This document shows positions 1 to 10,366 of a stretch of DNA of 64,000 nucleotides, in pieces. The notes under the pieces are model-generated. The model made no database searches and had not been told where the DNA came from. It saw only the letters and a program-made list of their open reading frames with translations. This stretch comes from Actinobacteria bacterium HGW-Actinobacteria-7 (GTDB lineage Bacteria; Actinomycetota; Coriobacteriia; Anaerosomatales; PHET01). Location: the NCBI GenBank assembly GCA_002841275.1, contig PHET01000006.1, forward strand, positions 44,696 to 108,695, written 5' to 3'. Position numbers and translations under genes: made by a program. How positions within the stretch are numbered: the stretch's first letter is position 1; each line of letters opens with the position of its first letter.

Positions 1-643
1 CCACCCGCTCGACCGCCTTGCGACTCATGGCGTCAGGGCCCGCAACACACCAGTGTTCTTGAGCGAGATCGCGCAGCCGTACCGGGCCGGAGGCCAGAGG
101 GTGGTCCCGGGGCAGGATTGCGACGATGGGCTCGGCGAGCAGATTGAAGCGCGTGATAGAAGGATCGGGCTGACGGGGTACGAAGTCCCACTCGTGTGAA
201 AGCGCGATATCGAGCTGCCCGGCACGGAGCGCCGGAATCGCACGCACCGGCTCCAGTTCGCGGATGGTGATCTCCAGCGCGGGATAGCGGTGGGCGAGTC
301 CCGAGAGCGCGGGCAGTGCGATTGACTGTGCAGCTGTCTGGAACACCGAGATACGCACGGTGCCGCTGATCTCCTCGGCGAACGCAGCGACGGCCGCGAG
401 CGCGGTCTCGCAGTCGGCGAGGATAGTCTCGGCGTGAGCGACCATCACTTGCCCCGCTCCGGTGAGTCGGATGGATCGCGCTGAGCGTTGGAGCAGGGGG
501 ATACCCACCTCACGCTCCAATGTCGCGAGCTGATGTGAGACGGCGGGCGGCGTCAGGTACAGCGCCTCGGCGGCGGCAGTGATGGTGCCGCGCGCGGCGA
601 CTTCGCGAAGGATGCGCAGCCGAGCGGTGTTGAGCGTGTTCAT
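1..643 (-). CDS. LysR-family transcriptional regulator (partial, runs off window start)
   Basis: Reverse-strand translation from ATG at 643 reads MNTLNTARLRILREVAARGTITAAAEALYLTPPAVSHQLATLEREVG..., a LysR HTH followed by a substrate-binding domain; open to the window edge. Confidence 0.88.
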   Translation of the reverse strand, partial: MNTLNTARLRILREVAARGTITAAAEALYLTPPAVSHQLATLEREVGIPLLQRSARSIRLTGAGQVMVAHAETILADCETALAAVAAFAEEISGTVRISVFQTAAQSIALPALSGLAHRYPALEITIRELEPVRAIPALRAGQLDIALSHEWDFVPRQPDPSITRFNLLAEPIVAILPRDHPLASGPVRLRDLAQEHWCVAGPDAMSRKAVERV

Positions 644-775
644 CGGGATTCTCCAATTCTGAAAGAGAAACAAAAGCTGAGGCTGACATAAGAATAGACT
701 CAATGTACTTGATGCTCAAATGAGCCGAAGATAGGGGCACAAGGATTCGTCGCAATAGCAAAGGACTGGGTTCAC

Positions 776-1567
776 GTGCTCATCTTCGCCGCCAAGGTAC
801 TGATCGCTCCGATTCTGCTCTCGATAGCCGCTCTGGTAGAGCGAAGGTGGGGGACGGTGGTTGGCGGCTGGTTGCTCGGACTGCCGCTCACGTCCGGCCC
901 GGTGTCGTTCCTGCTTCTTGAGGAGCACGGCCCGTTCTTCGCCGAGAACGCCGCGCGTGGCGCGCTTCTCGGGCTCGTTGGTGCCGGTGTGTTCGTTGCC
1001 GGCTACTCGCTGGCTGCGGCGGAGCGCTCGTGGCGACGTTCACTCACGTTCGCTGGCATCGCCTGCCTCAGCGTGACATTCGCCCTCTCCCAGGTGCATC
1101 TCGCCTTCGGTCTGACGCTTGCGTTCGCTGCTGTCGTTCTCGCACTTGTGGCTGTAGCCACCCTGTCAGCTGCACCACAGCGGGCGAACGCCCCCTCAGC
1201 GCCTCGGAAGCGCGACTTCGCCTTCAGAATGGCCGTCGCCTGTGTCGTTGTCGTTGGTGTCTCCGTCGCATCGACCCTCATGGGATCCCAGATCAGCGGC
1301 ATGCTGACCGCGATTCCTGCCATCACCGCAGTCATGACCGTCACGACGCATCGCTCGTCGGGCAAGGACTCTGCCCGCAGCATGCTCCGCGGAACCGTCG
1401 CCGGGCTCTGGGGAGGGGCGGCGTTCTTCGCGGTCGTCGGCCTGCTGGTCACCGTTTCGACGCCGGTCATCACGTATCTCGCCGCAGCCGCAGCAGCAGC
1501 AGCCATCGCTGCGGTATCCGGTCGGGTCGCAACGTCACAGCGGCTGGTACTGGCACATGTGCACTAG
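776..1567 (+). CDS. multi-pass integral membrane protein of unknown function
   Basis: 263-aa ORF, strongly hydrophobic with several predicted TM segments; divergent from LysR gene. Confidence 0.75.
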   Translation: MLIFAAKVLIAPILLSIAALVERRWGTVVGGWLLGLPLTSGPVSFLLLEEHGPFFAENAARGALLGLVGAGVFVAGYSLAAAERSWRRSLTFAGIACLSVTFALSQVHLAFGLTLAFAAVVLALVAVATLSAAPQRANAPSAPRKRDFAFRMAVACVVVVGVSVASTLMGSQISGMLTAIPAITAVMTVTTHRSSGKDSARSMLRGTVAGLWGGAAFFAVVGLLVTVSTPVITYLAAAAAAAAIAAVSGRVATSQRLVLAHVH

Positions 1568-1742
1568 GCCGAGCCCGGCCCAAAGACGGCAACCGGACCA
1601 ATCACGCGACTGGTTCGCCGGGGGTACAATCATCCGGTAGGTTGCCCGCGCAGCCGATTTCGGGAGTACGCGATTCCCCTGCACGAGTGACGAGACACGC
1701 GGTCGAGGGTTCTTGGCCGCACGTGCGAATCGGGGGATTCGG

Positions 1743-3608
1743 ATGAGACTCTCACGCCTGGTCACAATCACACTGGCTGCGGCGCTGCTCGCGGCTCTCA
1801 CGACAATCGGACCTTCGGGGGCGAGCGCCGCAGCGGACACGGCTGCCGCACCGGTCGTCGCAGCGGTAAGCGGTGTGCGCGTTGACCCGCTGGAGCTGCT
1901 GGCCGCCCAGCAGACGCACTTCGCGGATGGTGCAGGGCAACCCATGGAACTCTTCGGCGAAACAGTCGCTATCTCCGGCGATACCGCCGTGGTGGGGGAG
2001 CCGAGTGGCTGGGGAGTCTTCGTCTTCACGCGCTCCGGCAGCACGTGGAGTCCGCAGGCGAAGCTGACACCCTCAGACGGCACTGGCTCCGACTCGTTTG
2101 GGCTGGGAGTAGCCATCTCCGGCAATACGATTGTAGTTGGGGCGCCGCACCACACCGACCAAGGCCAGGTCTACGTGTTCACCCGCTCGGGTACCACCTG
2201 GAGTCAGGAGGCGGAGTTCACGGCCCCCGACGGCGCCTGGTTGGGTCGCTCGGTTGCTGTTTCGGGTGACACTCTACTTGTGGGCGCGATCGATGCGGCC
2301 TACGTGTTCACCCGCTCGGGTACCATCTGGAGCCAACAGGCAGAGATAGCCGCTCCGGTCGCGGGCGCTTCTTTTGGCTTCTCTCTTGACCTCGACGGCG
2401 ACACCGCTCTTGTGGGGGCGTGGGGCGAGACTGTCGGTGCCAATGACACACAGGGCGCGGCCTACGTCTTCACACGTTCGGGTACCACCTGGACGCAACA
2501 GGAGAAGCTTCTCTCTTCTGACGGCGACGCCGACGGCAAGTTCGGCTGGTCGGTCGCGCTCGACGGCGACACCGCGCTAGTGGGACGGCCTTACACTGTG
2601 GGCGCGGCCTACGTCTTCACACGTTCGGGTACCAACTGGACCCAGCAGGCCAAACTCGGTGATGCCGGTTGGACCTCCTACGCTGAGTTCGGCCGCTCGG
2701 TCGACCTGGAAGGCGACACCGCCCTGGTGGGGATCCCTTGGGACACCGGCTGGGGTGTGCCTTCCAACGCCTTGGGCGGCGCTTGCGTCTTCACTCGCTC
2801 TGGCACCACTTGGACCCAGCAGCTCAAGCTGAGGGCTGACGACGCCGCCGGCGGTGACTGGTTCGGCTACGACGTCGCCCTTGCCGGAGGCACCGCGCTT
2901 GTCGGTTCACCCCATGACGACGTTGGCTCACTACCTTCCCACGTCGACCAGGGCTCGGCGTATGCCTTCCTGCTGGACAGCACGCGGCCGACCACACTCG
3001 CACTGACGAGCAAGTCGAACTCATCGCTCGCGCGCGGAGGCACGTTCACGGTCAAAGGGACGCTGTTGGCCGATGACGCAGGTGTGGTGGGCCGAAGCGT
3101 CATCCTCCAATCCGCGACCCCCGGAACCGCGTACAAGGACACGTCGCTTGCCGCCGTGACCACGTCAGGCGGCGCATTCACCTTCTCGGTGAAGCCAACG
3201 ACCAAGACGTACTACCGTGTGCGTTTCGCAGGGGCAACCGGCTACGCCGCCTCCGGTCCCACTTCCTGGGTCTACGCGACACCGAAAGTAGGTCTTGCTC
3301 GTTCGACAGCTTGGACGACGTTGAGCCGGTCGAAGACCTACTACGCCAAGGGTTACATCGCGCCGGGGCATGCCACGAGCGACACCAACAAGGTCAGGGT
3401 ACTTGTCTACAAGAGGGGCAGCGACGGCAAGTACCACTACGTGAAGTCGTTCTCGGCGAAGTACTCCTACTATTCGGCGAGCAAGACGAGGTACACGGCG
3501 TCGGTGAAGTTCACGTCCAAGGGATACTGGAAGCTACGGAGCTACCATGCGGCCGACTCGAAGAACGCTGCGACCTACGGGAGTTACGACTACTTCAAGG
3601 TGAAGTAG
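1743..3608 (+). CDS. secreted FG-GAP/beta-propeller-like repeat protein with C-terminal Ig-like region
   Basis: Signal peptide-like N-terminus MRLSRLVTITLAAALLAALTTIGPSGASA; many repeats of the type G(D)TALVG...AAYVFTRSGTTWTQQ. Confidence 0.85.
   Translation: MRLSRLVTITLAAALLAALTTIGPSGASAAADTAAAPVVAAVSGVRVDPLELLAAQQTHFADGAGQPMELFGETVAISGDTAVVGEPSGWGVFVFTRSGSTWSPQAKLTPSDGTGSDSFGLGVAISGNTIVVGAPHHTDQGQVYVFTRSGTTWSQEAEFTAPDGAWLGRSVAVSGDTLLVGAIDAAYVFTRSGTIWSQQAEIAAPVAGASFGFSLDLDGDTALVGAWGETVGANDTQGAAYVFTRSGTTWTQQEKLLSSDGDADGKFGWSVALDGDTALVGRPYTVGAAYVFTRSGTNWTQQAKLGDAGWTSYAEFGRSVDLEGDTALVGIPWDTGWGVPSNALGGACVFTRSGTTWTQQLKLRADDAAGGDWFGYDVALAGGTALVGSPHDDVGSLPSHVDQGSAYAFLLDSTRPTTLALTSKSNSSLARGGTFTVKGTLLADDAGVVGRSVILQSATPGTAYKDTSLAAVTTSGGAFTFSVKPTTKTYYRVRFAGATGYAASGPTSWVYATPKVGLARSTAWTTLSRSKTYYAKGYIAPGHATSDTNKVRVLVYKRGSDGKYHYVKSFSAKYSYYSASKTRYTASVKFTSKGYWKLRSYHAADSKNAATYGSYDYFKVK
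2170..2830 (+). repeat. intragenic tandem repeats encoding YVFTRSGTxWxQQ units
   Basis: Near-identical DNA blocks such as gcggcctacgt(c/g)ttcac(a/c)cg(t/c)tcgggtacca recur about every 120-180 nt. Confidence 0.85.
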
Positions 3609-3759
3609 CGCTCTTTCTGACACAGTGCTCTCTACCACGCTGAAGTGGACAGACTCCCGATGGGTACCTCTACACTGGGACGCGTTGTTATCGCGTTCTC
3701 AGTAGCTACTCGCGTTTGCCCGCGTGCTGCATGCGTGGGCCCGCAGTTGGAGGTCTCCC

Positions 3760-5304
3760 GTGACACCAGGATCGACTGTCGTATTGGGTCCCGACCGGCT
3801 CACCATCGCCGATGTCGTCGCGGTCGCTCGCAACTTCGCGCCCGTGCTGCTCGCCCCTCAGGCGCGCTCCGCCATCGCGTTCTCTCGCGCTCACATCGAC
3901 GGGCTGGCTGTATCGGGTCGCCCCGTCTACGGCGTCAGTACCGGCTTCGGCGCATTGGCCACCACCTACGTCGAACCCGAGAAGCGCGCTCAGATGCAGC
4001 GCTCGCTGATCCGTTCGCACGCGGCAGGCAGCGGCCCGCTCGTGGAGACCGAGGTCGTGCGTGCGCTGATGCTGCTACGACTCTCGACGCTTGCCACCGG
4101 TCATACCGGGGTGCGGGTCGAGACCGCGCTTGCGTACGCCAACATGCTCAACGCCCGCATCACCCCCTGCGTGCCCGAGTACGGCTCGCTGGGTTGCTCG
4201 GGAGACCTCGCACCGCTGGCGCATTGCGCGCTCGCGATCATGGGAGAGGGCACGGTGCGCGATGCCAACGGCGAGTTCAAGTGCGCCGCCGAGGCGCTGG
4301 CGACCGCGGGTCTCTCGGCGATCGAACTTGCCGAGAAGGAAGGGCTCGCGCTGATCAACGGCACCGACGGGATGCTGGGCATGCTCGCGCTTGCCATCAC
4401 CGACCTGCACGCGCTGGTGCGCGTCGCCGACATCACCACAGCGATGAGCGTCGAGGCGCTCATGGGCACGGACCGCGTCTTCGCAGAGGAGCTTCAAGCA
4501 CTGCGGCCACAGCCCGGGCAGGCCGTCAGCGCGAGCAACATCACGCGTATGCTCGCCGGTTCTGGCATTGTCGCATCACACCGCGACGATGACCTGCGTG
4601 TTCAGGACTCCTACTCGCTGCGCTGCGCTCCACAGGTAGCGGGGGCCGTGCGCGACACCATCACACATGCCGAGATGGTCGCCATGCGCGAGCTGAATTC
4701 GGTCATCGACAACCCGGTGGTGCTCGACGACGGGCGCATCGAATCGAACGGCAACTTCCATGGTGCGCCCATCGCCTACGTACTCGACTTCCTGGCCATC
4801 GCCGTCGCAGACCTCGCGTCGATCGCTGAGCGCCGGACCGACCGAATGCTCGATGTGCATCGCAGCAACGGGCTGCCGCCGTTTCTCGCCGATGACCCCG
4901 GCGTGGACTCGGGCCATATGATCGCGCAGTACACGCAGGCCGGAATCGTGAGCGAGCTCAAGCGGCTCGCCGCGCCCGCCAGCGTCGACTCGATACCTTC
5001 CTCGGCGATGCAGGAGGATCACGTCTCGATGGGCTGGAGCGCCGCCCGCAAGCTGCGCCGCAGCATCGACGGACTCACGCGCGTGCTGGGTATCGAGCTG
5101 CTTACGGCGGCCCGCGCGCTCGACTTCCGCGCGCCGCTCACTCCTGCACCCGCGACCGCCGCCGTGCTGGCGCTGCTGCGCGAGCACGTGGACGGCGCAG
5201 GTCCCGACCGCTATCTGTCGCCGGAGATCGAGGCGGCCGTGGGGCTGGTGGCCGACGGAAGCGTTGTGGCCGCTGCACAGGCTGTTCTGGGCGAACTCGA
5301 ATAA
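3760..5304 (+). CDS. hutH: histidine ammonia-lyase
   Basis: [17 protein letters not shown] region, NP...[29 protein letters not shown]; followed by hutU and hutI. Confidence 0.93.
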   Translation: MTPGSTVVLGPDRLTIADVVAVARNFAPVLLAPQARSAIAFSRAHIDGLAVSGRPVYGVSTGFGALATTYVEPEKRAQMQRSLIRSHAAGSGPLVETEVVRALMLLRLSTLATGHTGVRVETALAYANMLNARITPCVPEYGSLGCSGDLAPLAHCALAIMGEGTVRDANGEFKCAAEALATAGLSAIELAEKEGLALINGTDGMLGMLALAITDLHALVRVADITTAMSVEALMGTDRVFAEELQALRPQPGQAVSASNITRMLAGSGIVASHRDDDLRVQDSYSLRCAPQVAGAVRDTITHAEMVAMRELNSVIDNPVVLDDGRIESNGNFHGAPIAYVLDFLAIAVADLASIAERRTDRMLDVHRSNGLPPFLADDPGVDSGHMIAQYTQAGIVSELKRLAAPASVDSIPSSAMQEDHVSMGWSAARKLRRSIDGLTRVLGIELLTAARALDFRAPLTPAPATAAVLALLREHVDGAGPDRYLSPEIEAAVGLVADGSVVAAAQAVLGELE

Positions 5305-5314
5305 GGAGCACTCC

Positions 5315-6982
5315 ATGACCGAAGGTTCCCGGCCCGTATCCGCTCCGCGCGGCCTGACGCTGTCCTGCAAAGGATGGCAGCAGGAGGCCGTGTTGCGCAT
5401 GCTCATGAACAACCTCGACCCCGACGTGGCCGAGAACCCCGACGATCTCGTGGTCTACGGCGGCACCGGGCGCGCTGCCCGCAGCTGGGAGGCGTTCGAC
5501 GCGCTGTGCGCGACGCTGCGCACACTGGGCAACGACGAGACGATGCTTGTGCAGTCGGGCAAGCCGGTTGGCGTCATGCGCACGCACGAGTGGGCGCCGC
5601 GCGTTCTGATCGCCAACAGCAACCTCGTGCCGGACTGGGCGACGTGGCCGGAGTTTCGCCGCCTCGAGCATCTGGGCCTCACGATGTACGGGCAGATGAC
5701 CGCGGGCAGCTGGATCTACATCGGCACGCAGGGGATCGTGCAAGGCACCTACGAGACGTTCGCCGCCATTGCCGAGAAGCGCTACGGCGGCACGCTCGCC
5801 GGAACGCTGACCGTCACCGGCGGGTGCGGAGGCATGGGTGGCGCGCAGCCGCTCGCGGTCACCATGAACGGCGGCGCGGTGCTGGTGGTCGATGTGGATC
5901 CCAGCCGCCTGGAGCGAAGAGTCGAGCAGCGCTACCTCGACGAGTGGACCAGCAACCTCGACGACGCCGTGGCCCGCGTGCTCGCCGCCAAGGCCGAGAA
6001 GCGCGCGCTGTCCGTGGGGCTCGAAGGCAACTGCGCCTATGTGCTGCCGGAGCTGCTGCGCCGCGGCATCGAAGTCGACATCGTCACCGACCAGACCTCG
6101 GCCCACGACCCGCTCGCGTACCTGCCGCTGGCCGTGACGCTCGAGGAGTGGCACGAGTTCGCCGAGCGCGACCCGGAGGGCTTCACGACCGCCGCGCGCG
6201 AGTCGATGGCACGCCACGTCGAGGCGATGGTGGGATTCATGGACGCGGGCGCCGAGGTCTTCGACTACGGCAACTCGATTCGCGCCGAGGCCGAGCTGGG
6301 CGGCTACGACCGCGCCTGGGAGTTCCCAGGATTCGTGCCGGCCTACATCCGGCCGCTGTTCTGCGAAGGCAAGGGCCCGTTCCGCTGGGCCGCGCTCTCC
6401 GGCGACCCCGCTGACATCCACGCCACCGACCGCGCGATCCTCGAGCTGTTCCCGGACAACGAGCCGCTGCACCGCTGGATAACCCAGGCTTCCGAGAAGA
6501 TCGCGTTCCAGGGCCTTCCGGCTCGCATCTGCTGGCTGGGCTACGGCGAGCGCGAGCGTGCGGGGCTGCGCTTCAACGAGATGGTGGCGAGCGGCGAGAT
6601 TTCGGCGCCCATCGTCATCGGCCGAGACCACCTGGACTGCGGCAGCGTGGCGAGCCCGTATCGGGAGACCGAGGCGATGCTGGACGGCTCGGATGCCATC
6701 GCGGACTGGCCGCTGCTCAACGCGATGGTCAACACCGCGTCGGGCGCCACGTGGGTCAGCATCCACCATGGCGGCGGTGTAGGCATCGGCCGCTCCATCC
6801 ACGCCGGGCAGGTCACGGTCGCCGACGGAACCCCGCTTGCTGCCGAGAAGATCTCGCGCGTGCTGCTCAACGACCCCGGCATGGGCGTCATCCGCCACGT
6901 CGATGCGGGTTACGACCGCGCGGTCGAGATCGCCCAGGAGCGCGACGTGCGTATCCCGATGCGCGAGGGCGACGCGTCGTGA
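5315..6982 (+). CDS. hutU: urocanate hydratase
   Basis: [56 protein letters not shown]. Confidence 0.96.
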   Translation: MTEGSRPVSAPRGLTLSCKGWQQEAVLRMLMNNLDPDVAENPDDLVVYGGTGRAARSWEAFDALCATLRTLGNDETMLVQSGKPVGVMRTHEWAPRVLIANSNLVPDWATWPEFRRLEHLGLTMYGQMTAGSWIYIGTQGIVQGTYETFAAIAEKRYGGTLAGTLTVTGGCGGMGGAQPLAVTMNGGAVLVVDVDPSRLERRVEQRYLDEWTSNLDDAVARVLAAKAEKRALSVGLEGNCAYVLPELLRRGIEVDIVTDQTSAHDPLAYLPLAVTLEEWHEFAERDPEGFTTAARESMARHVEAMVGFMDAGAEVFDYGNSIRAEAELGGYDRAWEFPGFVPAYIRPLFCEGKGPFRWAALSGDPADIHATDRAILELFPDNEPLHRWITQASEKIAFQGLPARICWLGYGERERAGLRFNEMVASGEISAPIVIGRDHLDCGSVASPYRETEAMLDGSDAIADWPLLNAMVNTASGATWVSIHHGGGVGIGRSIHAGQVTVADGTPLAAEKISRVLLNDPGMGVIRHVDAGYDRAVEIAQERDVRIPMREGDAS

Positions 6983-8160
6983 GCTCGACGCTCATCACGG
7001 GCATTGGCGAGCTTGTCACCTGCGACGCTTCGCTGGGCGACGAGTCGCTGCTGGGCGTGCTGCACGATGCGGCGCTGGTGATCGATGACGGCCGCGTGGC
7101 GTGGGTAGGTCCTGCCGCACAGGCGCCCGCCGCTGACGAGCACGTCGATGCCGCCGGTCGCGCGGTGATCCCCGGCTTCGTCGACTCCCACACGCACCTG
7201 GTGTTCGCGGGCGATCGCGCCGCCGAGTTCGCAGCACGTATGGGCGGCGAGCCCTACACCGGCGGCGGCATCATGACCACGGTGGCCGCTACCCGGGCCG
7301 CGAGCGACGAGCAGCTGCGAGCCGGCTGCGCCGCGCGCTTCGCCGAGGCGACCGCGTCAGGCACGACCACCATCGAGATCAAGAGCGGCTACGGCCTCGA
7401 CGTCGCCACCGAGCGGCGCATCCTCGAAGTCGCGCGCGAGTTCACTCCCGAGACCACCTTCCTGGGCGCCCACGTGGTGCCCGCGGAGTTCGCGGACGAC
7501 CGCGCCGCCTACGTCGACCTGGTCTGCGGCGAGATGCTCGCTGCCTGCGCACCGCTGTCGCGCTGGATCGACGTCTTCTGCGACACCGGGGCGTTTTCCG
7601 CCGAGGAGACCCGCACGGTCCTCTCGGCAGGGGTTGGTGCGGGGCTGCTTCCGCGGCTGCACGGCAACCAGCTCGGGCACGGGCCGGGCGCTCAGATCGC
7701 CGCCGAGTTCGAGGCTGCGAGTGTGGATCACTGCACGCACCTCACGGATGACGACATCACGGCGCTTGCGGATGCGGGTGTGGTCGCCACGTTGCTGCCG
7801 GGCGCGGAGTTCTCGACCGGCTCGGAGTACCCGGATGCGCGGCGGCTGCTCGATGCCGGCGTGACGGTCGCGCTGGCTACCGACTGCAATCCGGGAAGCG
7901 CTTACATCACGTCGATGCCGCTGATCATCGCGCTCGCCGTGCGCGAGATGCACCTCACGCCGGCCCAGGCGCTTTACGCGGCCACCTGCGGGGGAGCGAA
8001 GGCCCTTCGCCGAGACGACATCGGGCATCTCGCGCCGGGTGCGCGCGCGGACCTGGTACTGCTGGATGCGCCGTCGCACGAACACCTTGCCTACCGGCCG
8101 GGCTCACCCCTCGTCAGGCAGGTCTGGCTGGGCGGGCTTCCTGCGCTGCAGCAGCAGTAG
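6979..8160 (+). CDS. hutI: imidazolonepropionase
   Basis: GTG start overlapping hutU stop; [46 protein letters not shown]. Confidence 0.95.
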   Translation: MSSTLITGIGELVTCDASLGDESLLGVLHDAALVIDDGRVAWVGPAAQAPAADEHVDAAGRAVIPGFVDSHTHLVFAGDRAAEFAARMGGEPYTGGGIMTTVAATRAASDEQLRAGCAARFAEATASGTTTIEIKSGYGLDVATERRILEVAREFTPETTFLGAHVVPAEFADDRAAYVDLVCGEMLAACAPLSRWIDVFCDTGAFSAEETRTVLSAGVGAGLLPRLHGNQLGHGPGAQIAAEFEAASVDHCTHLTDDDITALADAGVVATLLPGAEFSTGSEYPDARRLLDAGVTVALATDCNPGSAYITSMPLIIALAVREMHLTPAQALYAATCGGAKALRRDDIGHLAPGARADLVLLDAPSHEHLAYRPGSPLVRQVWLGGLPALQQQ

Positions 8161-9069
8161 GATCACGCCCAGGGCGACCAGCGCAGCACCCGCACCGATG
8201 ACCCACTGATTCCAGGCGAGCAGCGGAGCGGTGAGGGAGTCGATCGCTTGAGTCGACGCGGCTGGCGACGCGCCCATCGAACCGCTCACGAGCCGGGCGG
8301 CGCGCCCGGCCTCGGATGCGACCAGAGCCTTCAGGGCTATGGCCGAGGCGACCAACGCAACCCCTGAGCCGACCATCGCGAGCCTCTTGCGGGGCGCAAC
8401 AAACAGGCCGAGGGCCAGCGCCAGGGCCGCGGCCCACGGCAGGCACGGCCGCGCGCGGGAGAGCGCCCGGAGAGCGGGCAGGCGGTCGGCGAACGGCTGC
8501 GCGTCGAGTACGGCGACCTGCGCATCGCGTACGCCATCGGGCAGCCGTTCGAGCACATAGCGTACGAGTGGCTGATCGGTCTTCTGGGCGAGCAGGTCTA
8601 TGTAAGGGCCCAGGGTGACGCGCAGGGCGGTGCCCTCGGTGGGCGCGCTGGCGCTGCGAGTGGTGATGGTGCGGGCGAAGGCCAGGTGCCAGGCCCTCAG
8701 GCGCGAAGTGGCGAGCGTGGCGAAGCCCGCCGAGTGCACGGCTGCCGACACCTGATCGCGCGCGAACTGTTCGAAGTCCGCAGCGAGGCCCCCAACGAGC
8801 GACCTGAGTGAGTCGGGAACGTTTGCCTCGGTGAGCGCCTTGAGGTCCAGCTGTTTGAGCAGCGCATCGGAGACACGGTCAGAGGTGACTTGGAGTGTCG
8901 CGTTGTCGACGAGCAAAGGGCTTGTCGCGGCGACGAAGGTGTCGTTGTCGAGCAGCACGGTCCCCATCCAGTGCGCGGTCACGGAGGCGCTGACAGCGAC
9001 GGCACCGACGAGGATGAGGATGGTGCTGACGAGAGTGCGCGTCCCTGTGAGTGCGGTGCGCTGGGCCAT
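8104..9069 (-). CDS. membrane protein of unknown function
   Basis: 321-aa ORF with N-terminal TM and C-terminal TM pairs, extracellular-like central region. Confidence 0.75.
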   Translation of the reverse strand: MAQRTALTGTRTLVSTILILVGAVAVSASVTAHWMGTVLLDNDTFVAATSPLLVDNATLQVTSDRVSDALLKQLDLKALTEANVPDSLRSLVGGLAADFEQFARDQVSAAVHSAGFATLATSRLRAWHLAFARTITTRSASAPTEGTALRVTLGPYIDLLAQKTDQPLVRYVLERLPDGVRDAQVAVLDAQPFADRLPALRALSRARPCLPWAAALALALGLFVAPRKRLAMVGSGVALVASAIALKALVASEAGRAARLVSGSMGASPAASTQAIDSLTAPLLAWNQWVIGAGAALVALGVILLLLQRRKPAQPDLPDEG

Positions 9070-9171
9070 GGGCTCCTCGGCGTGTCGACGGAATCGGGGA
9101 ATGTCTGTGGTGTGGATACCCGATTAACGCGGTGTATGCTCGATGCGCTACAGCCGGACGAAGGGTGTGAC

Positions 9172-10311
9172 ATGAGCGAGCACGACCTTGAGCGACTACG
9201 ATCACTCACCAGCATCAAGTGGAATCGGTTCGACGACGACGTGCTGCCGGCGTGGGTCGCCGATATGGACCTGCCGCCTGCGCCGGTGTCGGTCGAGGCC
9301 GTGCGGGCACTCGTGGACCGCGGCGACTTCGGCTACAACTTCCACGCGGCCAAGCAGCTGCCCGAGGTCTTCTCGGCATGGGAAGAGCGGCGACACGGCT
9401 GGCGGCCCGATCCCGAGCGAGTGCGGGTCTTCTGCGATGTCATGCAGGCGGTCGATGTGGCGCTGTGGACCCACTGTAAGCCCGGTGACGGAGTCATCGT
9501 GTTCACGCCCGTCTACCCGCCGTTTCTGCGTAGCGCGACCGCTGGCGGGCGCAGGATGATCGACTGCCCGCTCAAGCGGGACGGCTGGCGGCTCGACCCC
9601 GAGCGGCTTGCTGCGGCCGCAGCCGAGCCGGGAGCCCGTGCGATCCTGCTCGCCAACCCGCACAATCCCACCGGCCGCGCCTTTTCGGCCGAGGAGCTGG
9701 GTGCGATCGCCCTAGTCGCCGAGCGCCATGACCTCCTGATCGTGAGCGATGAGATCTGGTGTGACGTCGTACACCCCGGCTCCACGCACGTGCCGCTGGC
9801 TTCGCTGAGCGAGGCTGTGGCGGCGCGCACGGTCACCCTTTCGGCGGCCAGCAAAGCGTTCAACATCGCGGGGCTGCACTGCGCGGTGGGGCATCTGGGC
9901 CACGATGGCGTGCGCGAGGCCATCGAAGCGCTCCCCGGGCACGTGCTGGGAGCGGTGGGATCACCCGGTGCCGAGGCGACGCTCGCCGCTTTCACGCAGG
10001 GCGAGCCGTGGCTGTCAGATACGATCTCGCATCTCACGGCCATGCGTGACCACCTGGGTGCGCGGCTCGCCGCAGAGCTGCCGCTGGTGCGGTTCGCACC
10101 CCCGCAGGCTACCTATCTCGCATGGCTTGACGTGAGCGCGTACGAGTTGGGCGATGACTGCGCCAAGACACTGCTGGATGAAGCACGCGTGGGCTTGTCG
10201 TCAGGCCTCGACTTCGGCGAGCACGGCTCGGGCTTCGTGCGGCTCAACTTCGCCACGACGGCCCCGATTCTCGACGAGATCATCGACCGGATCGTCACCC
10301 GGCTGAGCTGA
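9172..10311 (+). CDS. PLP-dependent aminotransferase / C-S lyase, MalY/PatB family
   Basis: LPAWVADMDLPPAP, ANPHNPTGRAF, SDEIWCDVV, SAASKAFNIAGLHCA (Schiff-base Lys). Confidence 0.92.
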   Translation: MSEHDLERLRSLTSIKWNRFDDDVLPAWVADMDLPPAPVSVEAVRALVDRGDFGYNFHAAKQLPEVFSAWEERRHGWRPDPERVRVFCDVMQAVDVALWTHCKPGDGVIVFTPVYPPFLRSATAGGRRMIDCPLKRDGWRLDPERLAAAAAEPGARAILLANPHNPTGRAFSAEELGAIALVAERHDLLIVSDEIWCDVVHPGSTHVPLASLSEAVAARTVTLSAASKAFNIAGLHCAVGHLGHDGVREAIEALPGHVLGAVGSPGAEATLAAFTQGEPWLSDTISHLTAMRDHLGARLAAELPLVRFAPPQATYLAWLDVSAYELGDDCAKTLLDEARVGLSSGLDFGEHGSGFVRLNFATTAPILDEIIDRIVTRLS

Positions 10312-10344
10312 ACGCCCCGACGCAGGTTCACGTTCGGGGCGTTC
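10310..10344. terminator. candidate bidirectional terminator
   Basis: GAACGCCCCGA (10310-10320) inverted against TCGGGGCGTTC (10334-10344), between convergent genes. Confidence 0.6.
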
Positions 10345-10366
10345 AGGCCAAGCGATATCAGGGGAG

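Noticed and set aside
2170-2830. Tandem repeat block considered as a possible CRISPR-like array
   Set aside because: Repeats are in-frame, of variable spacing and encode a protein motif (YVFTRSGTTW); this is an intragenic repeat protein.
5138-6898. 586-aa minus-strand ORF opposite hutU
   Set aside because: Antisense open frame produced by high GC3 codon bias; composition rich in R/H/A/V with no domain, while the plus strand is clear HutU.
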